A DNA stretch of 64,000 bases from the NCBI RefSeq assembly GCF_000002425.4, contig NC_037270.1:2517680-2581679 (forward strand), written 5' to 3'. Below the pieces are notes generated by a model that had not been told where the DNA came from, did no database searches, and worked only from the letters and a program-made list of their open reading frames with translations. The position numbers were made by a program, and so were the translations under genes. Of this stretch, positions 60,637 through 64,000 are shown piece by piece; position 1 is the first letter of the stretch; every line of letters begins with the position of its first letter. Source of the stretch: Physcomitrium patens. Taxonomy: Eukaryota; Streptophyta; Bryopsida; Funariales; Funariaceae.

Positions 60637-61183
60637 GCAAGTCATTGGCTAGAGTTGATTGTCTATATATTTGAGCTTAAGAGACATGTAGTTGTGGAAG
60701 ATATAAAGAAAGGAGTTGTCTTTGGTCATATTGTTGCACGTGTTTATATCATTGAGTTTCAAAAGAGAGATCTACTTCATATGTATATCTTAATTTTTTT
60801 GGATAGAGAAAACAAGATTAGATGCGCCAGAGATGTAGATCATATGGTTTTTGCAAAATTTTTAGATAAAAACAATGATCGAGAGGTATTTGAAGTTGTT
60901 CTATAATGCATGATACATGGTCCATGTAGAATGCAAAATCCTCAAGCACCTTGCATGGAAGACGGTTGTTGTATAAAGAGGTATTCAAAGGTATTTGTAG
61001 AAGAAACAACAATAGATGTCAATGGATATCTTCAATATTGATGAAAAAATATTTGAAGAATATTTGAAGTTTGAAGAATGGTTGTTGATAATAGAGATGT
61101 TTCATTTTGTCCAAAACTATCTCAAAAGTATAATTGTTATATTAATTTTGAAGTTTGTCCATCTATTTGTGCTGTTAAGTATA
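60637..61183 (+). pseudogene. Helitron Rep, second part
   Basis: Resumes after D2 with ASHWLELIVYIFELKRHVVV, VFGHIVARVYIIEFQKRDLL and HMYILIFLDRENKIR, then text equal to CMIHGPCRMQNPQAPC and MEDGCCIKRY. The rolling-circle HUH motif, expected H-M-H, reads H-M-Y (about 60778-60786), one transition from intact. The Tyr motif and helicase are missing because chromovirus E begins at 61184. Confidence 0.86.
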
Positions 61184-61480
61184 TGTTAGGAACATAGTCT
61201 TTAAAACCTTCTAGAGACAAGTTTCTAGAACCTTCTAGAAGCAAGTTTCTGGAACCTTTTAAAAACTTTCTAGTTGATAGGAGTTGCTTGAGAAGCTTTC
61301 TAAATAGGAGTATATATTGGAATCGAGGCTGAAGAATTCTTCAGTCTTGACAACACATCTCTTAGAACTCTAGCTCAATTCTCTGGTGTTGTTCTTGTAT
61401 TCATCTGATTAATCTAGTTCTTGTCGGTTCTTCTTGAACTTCTTGTTAGATCTCGAGTCTGTATTTTTGTGTCCGTGACA
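61184..61480 (+). repeat. 5' LTR of E (297 bp)
   Basis: Starts TGTTAGGAACATA and ends GTCCGTGACA, the intact terminus of the D/E family. It is shorter than the D2 LTR. The next bases (GTTTGTTGAGACTTCAC) resemble the D2 and D1 positions but are not a TGG-type tRNA primer site. Confidence 0.82.
61209..61254 (+). promoter_or_regulatory. Heat-shock-element-like array in E LTR
   Basis: TTCTAGAACCTTCTAGAA at 61223-61240 is four alternating TTC/GAA units with perfect 2-bp spacing. TTCTAGAG (61209-61216) and TTCTGGAA (61247-61254) flank it. This is the heat-shock-factor consensus. D2 LTRs carry related GAAGCTTC units. Confidence 0.65.
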
Positions 61481-61537
61481 GTTTGTTGAGACTTCACTCA
61501 CCTCAGATATTAGAGTTAGTTTCTTCTTCGTTAGAGT

Positions 61538-61716
61538 GCAGATTACCCCTCTGCTTAGAAGTGTACTAGCATTTTAGAGGTTGCGGATTACCTTCCTCTA
61601 AATTGATACTTCTTTTGTTATAATATTGGAGTCTTATTCTTCTTGGAGAGAGTGGATTACCCCTTTTCTTGAAGCTCTTAAGGCATTTTAGAGGTTGCGG
61701 AGTACCCTCCTCTAAA
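61538..61716 (+). promoter_or_regulatory. Leader hairpin array of E
   Basis: 61538-61554 (GCAGA/TCTGC), 61573-61602 (TTTAGAGG/CCTCTAAA), a weaker one near 61643-61674, and 61687-61716 (TTTAGAGG/CCTCTAAA). The loops carry GATTACC, CGGATTACC, GGATTACC and CGGAGTACC. Confidence 0.68.
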
Positions 61717-61760
61717 CCAATATTGTCTTCTTGTAGAATCATTTTTGTCCTTCTCTTAGA

Positions 61761-62724
61761 ATGGCTGGAGGCCAAGACATTAGTATGACGGAAAGTTTGA
61801 AGTCCAAGTTGGATGCTATTATGAATGCCCTCGCTACGTTATCGCAAAGAACTGTAGAGATTGAAGGAGTCGTGGCAAGGCTTTATAATGATGGAATATC
61901 TAGGATGGCACAATCTAGGTTGCACCAACCTCAAACTTCTGCACTTGGAGAAGCAACTCTGCTTTAGATTCGACAAGCACCGCTGGTTCTACAACATAGG
62001 GAGCCCCGAGTTAGCCTTCTGGATAAGTTCGATGATACGCATTTCAAGTTTCGAGGATTTGTCAATCAAATCAGGTTGATAACTATTTTACAGCCCGAAC
62101 GCTATCCAACAAAGGAGTCACGTCTTAGGCTTGTTGGAACCTTACTTACAGGGCAAGCTCTATCATGGTTTGTGCTTTTGTTTGAGAAATGATCGTCCAT
62201 ACTAAACAACTTTGAAACCTTTTTGGAGGCGTCTACGAAAGCATTGGTGAATACGACAAGGTTCGATGGGCTACAACAAAGATCTAATCACTACGACAAG
62301 AATGCGTTCTACATTAGTCTATGCATCGAACTTCAGGCAATTAGCATGCGACATCAATTGGGACAAAGAAGTGTTGATGAGTCAATACTATTGGGATTTA
62401 AGGAATGATGTGAAGGATTTGCTGTTAACTCTTCCTGACCCACAAACACTCAACGAAGCTATTAGCCAAGCTATGAAGTGCAATAATTGCCCATTCCAAC
62501 GCCGCCAAGATCAACGTACAAGACAACATATGGTTTGCCATGCCCCAACTATATCGGCAAGCAGCGTGAATTCACATTTAGAGGTAGAAGACATACAAAT
62601 TGATGCGGTACGTGTCAAATCTCTTACCCTAGAAGAAAAAAAGTGGCATATGGAGGAAGGTCTATGCTTGTATTGCGGTGAAGAAGGCCACAAAGTTGAA
62701 AATTATCCCAAGAAGCAAAATTGA
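61761..62724 (+). pseudogene. E gag
   Basis: ATG 61761 opens a frame (DAIMNALATLSQRTVEI) ending in TAG at 61965-61967. Capsid text continues to 62266 with frame changes. Then 62266-62724 holds FRQLACDINWDKEVLM and a zinc knuckle CLYCGEEGHKVENYP with the last Cys replaced by Tyr. Confidence 0.82.
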
Positions 62725-62870
62725 CATATTGTCAGGACTAGGGGCACATTTGTTTAGGAAAACGAGGATGCCCAGCCATAATAGGAATCGTGCGGCTAGA
62801 CAGTGAAATTTCGCAACAACAACTAGGTTCCTTTCTTTCCGCTTAACTTGCCATTTGCTTTACAATCCCT

Positions 62871-63182
62871 TTGCTTATTGGCCCTCAGAAATTGAAAACC
62901 TTAACATTATTAGATTCAGGAGCATCTGCTTGTTTCTTAGACGAAGAATTTGTGAAGTGTCATAAGATCCCTTTAGTACAAAAATCCAAACCTGTTTTTG
63001 TTGAGGTCATAGATGGGCAACGTTTATTGTCTGGTAGTATCACCCATGAATCAAAACCTATAGAAGTGACGTTTAAGGGCCATATTAGTCATATTATTTT
63101 TAATATTATTAGAACCCCATCAAATCCTGTTATTCTTGGTCTTTTTTGGTTGGAAAAGCATAATCCATCCATAGATTGAAGG
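62871..63182 (+). pseudogene. E aspartic protease
   Basis: LLDSGASACFLDEEFVKCHK keeps the Asp-Ser-Gly triplet. VEVIDGQRLLSGS and VILGLFWLEKHNPSID follow, with TGA at the expected Trp. GAATCGTGCGG at 62785-62795 upstream is the uninterrupted counterpart of the LTR2/LTR3 insertion site in D2. Confidence 0.86.
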
Positions 63183-64000
63183 TTGCAGAAGATGACATTT
63201 CCTACAAAACCACCCAAGAGCAAGCCTAGTAAAAAACCCCGAATAGAGAAATCCTTATTCATTGGAGCAAGAGCGTTTATAAGATCCTCCAAGGAAGGCA
63301 CACCGTTTGTCATTTATGCGACTCCAACTATCGGAGAGAAGATCTCGACAACAAGTATACTTGAGCAATATAAGGATTTTAAAGACGTCTTTCAAAAGAA
63401 GAATGCCGACATGCTATTGAAACACCGACCATATGATTGTGCCATAGACTTGCAGGAAGGAGCACAACTACCTTTTGGCCTAATCTACAATCTATCGCAG
63501 ACGGAGTTGGCGGAGTTACGAAAGTACATCAACGAGAATCTAGCCAAGAACTTCATCCATCATTTAAAATCGTCAACTGGAGTACCCATCTTATTTGTGA
63601 AGAAGAAAGATGGCTCGTTGTAGATGTGCGTGGACTATCGAGGCCTCAACAAGATAACAAAGAAGAATCGTTATCCGTTACCCTTAATTTCTGGTCTCTT
63701 AGAACAACTTGGACGTACAAGGATCTTTACAGAAATTGATCTAAGGGGAGTTTACAACCTCGTACGAATCAAGGAAGGAGATGAGTGAAAGACAGTGTTC
63801 CATACAAGGTATGGCCATTTTGAGTATAATGTCATGCCTTTTGGTCTTACCAATGCTCCAGTGGTCTTTCAACATATGATGAATGACATTTTCCGACTTC
63901 ACCTTGATGATTTTATTGTCATCTATTTAGAGGATATTTTGATTTTCTCCAAAAATGAGGAAGAGCATGAAAAGCATGTTCGTTTGGTCTTGGAGAAACT
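63183..64000 (+). pseudogene. E reverse transcriptase (incomplete at window end)
   Basis: [31 protein letters not shown] then [27 protein letters not shown] then TGA, and [18 protein letters not shown]. The catalytic box reads [10 protein letters not shown]: the first of the two metal-binding Asp is Glu (about 63930-63941). The window ends before RNase H. Confidence 0.84.

Larger units (their letters stand above)
61184..64000 (+). mobile_element. Chromovirus E (family D/E), runs off the right end
   Basis: Order: 5' LTR, hairpin-rich leader, gag, protease, RT. It is the least AT-drifted element here, with long open stretches, so probably the youngest. It is inserted in the Helitron Rep coding region; left flank GTATA (61179-61183). 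Confidence 0.87.

Overview
The window holds nothing but transposable elements. It is AT-rich plant-type heterochromatin built from nested Ty3/gypsy (Metaviridae) LTR retrotransposons plus one broken Helitron. I see no intact host gene, tRNA, rRNA or CRISPR array. The best evidence on the host is two primer-binding sites (13366-13383 and 24340-24357) that match the 3' end of the land-plant tRNA-Asp(GUC). This fits a plant nucleus and not a fungus. Two lineages present (family A, and the chromodomain family D/E) look most like elements known from fungi and from non-flowering plants. I therefore suspect a bryophyte, lycophyte, fern or similar plant, but cannot name the species.

Layout. 1-3000: minus-strand family-A element (A0), broken by a 488-base assembly gap and inserted in the gag of plus-strand family-A element A1 (3001-9254). 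A1 sits in the reverse transcriptase of minus-strand family-B element B1 (9255-13591, its LTR resuming at 23233-23648). That B1 LTR is split by a third family-A element, C (13592-23232), whose 5' and 3' LTRs each carry another solo LTR. 23743-33815: plus-strand family-B element B2, interrupted by a solo family-A LTR and a solo LTR of a third type (LTR3). 33852-36419: two LTR3 copies. 36420-38000: an element end with a decayed coiled-coil ORF and a B-type LTR. 38000-44285: two very AT-rich, decayed chromoviruses, D1 (minus) and D3 (plus). 44286-46560: unassigned sequence with diverged tandem repeats. 46570-48145 and 60637-61183: the two halves of a Helitron Rep gene, separated by the complete chromovirus D2 (48146-60636). 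D2 itself contains two LTR2 and two LTR3 insertions. 61184-64000: the youngest-looking chromovirus, E, running off the end.

How the parts fit. Families A, LTR2 and LTR3 share LTR termini (TGTCG ... TACGACA) and make 4-bp target duplications. In every case I can resolve, the duplication reads NCGN or a C-to-T/G-to-A derivative of it. D2 makes a 5-bp duplication. The LTRs of A and LTR2 contain stretches of the family-B gag-pro region, so the families have exchanged sequence. The chromoviruses carry, just after the 5' LTR, an array of small hairpins with a common GGATTACC-like loop and compensatory stem changes. The E LTR contains a strong heat-shock-element-like array. All coding regions are pseudogenes. 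Most stops are of the CAA/CAG/CGA/TGG transition type, as expected from long-term cytosine methylation and deamination.
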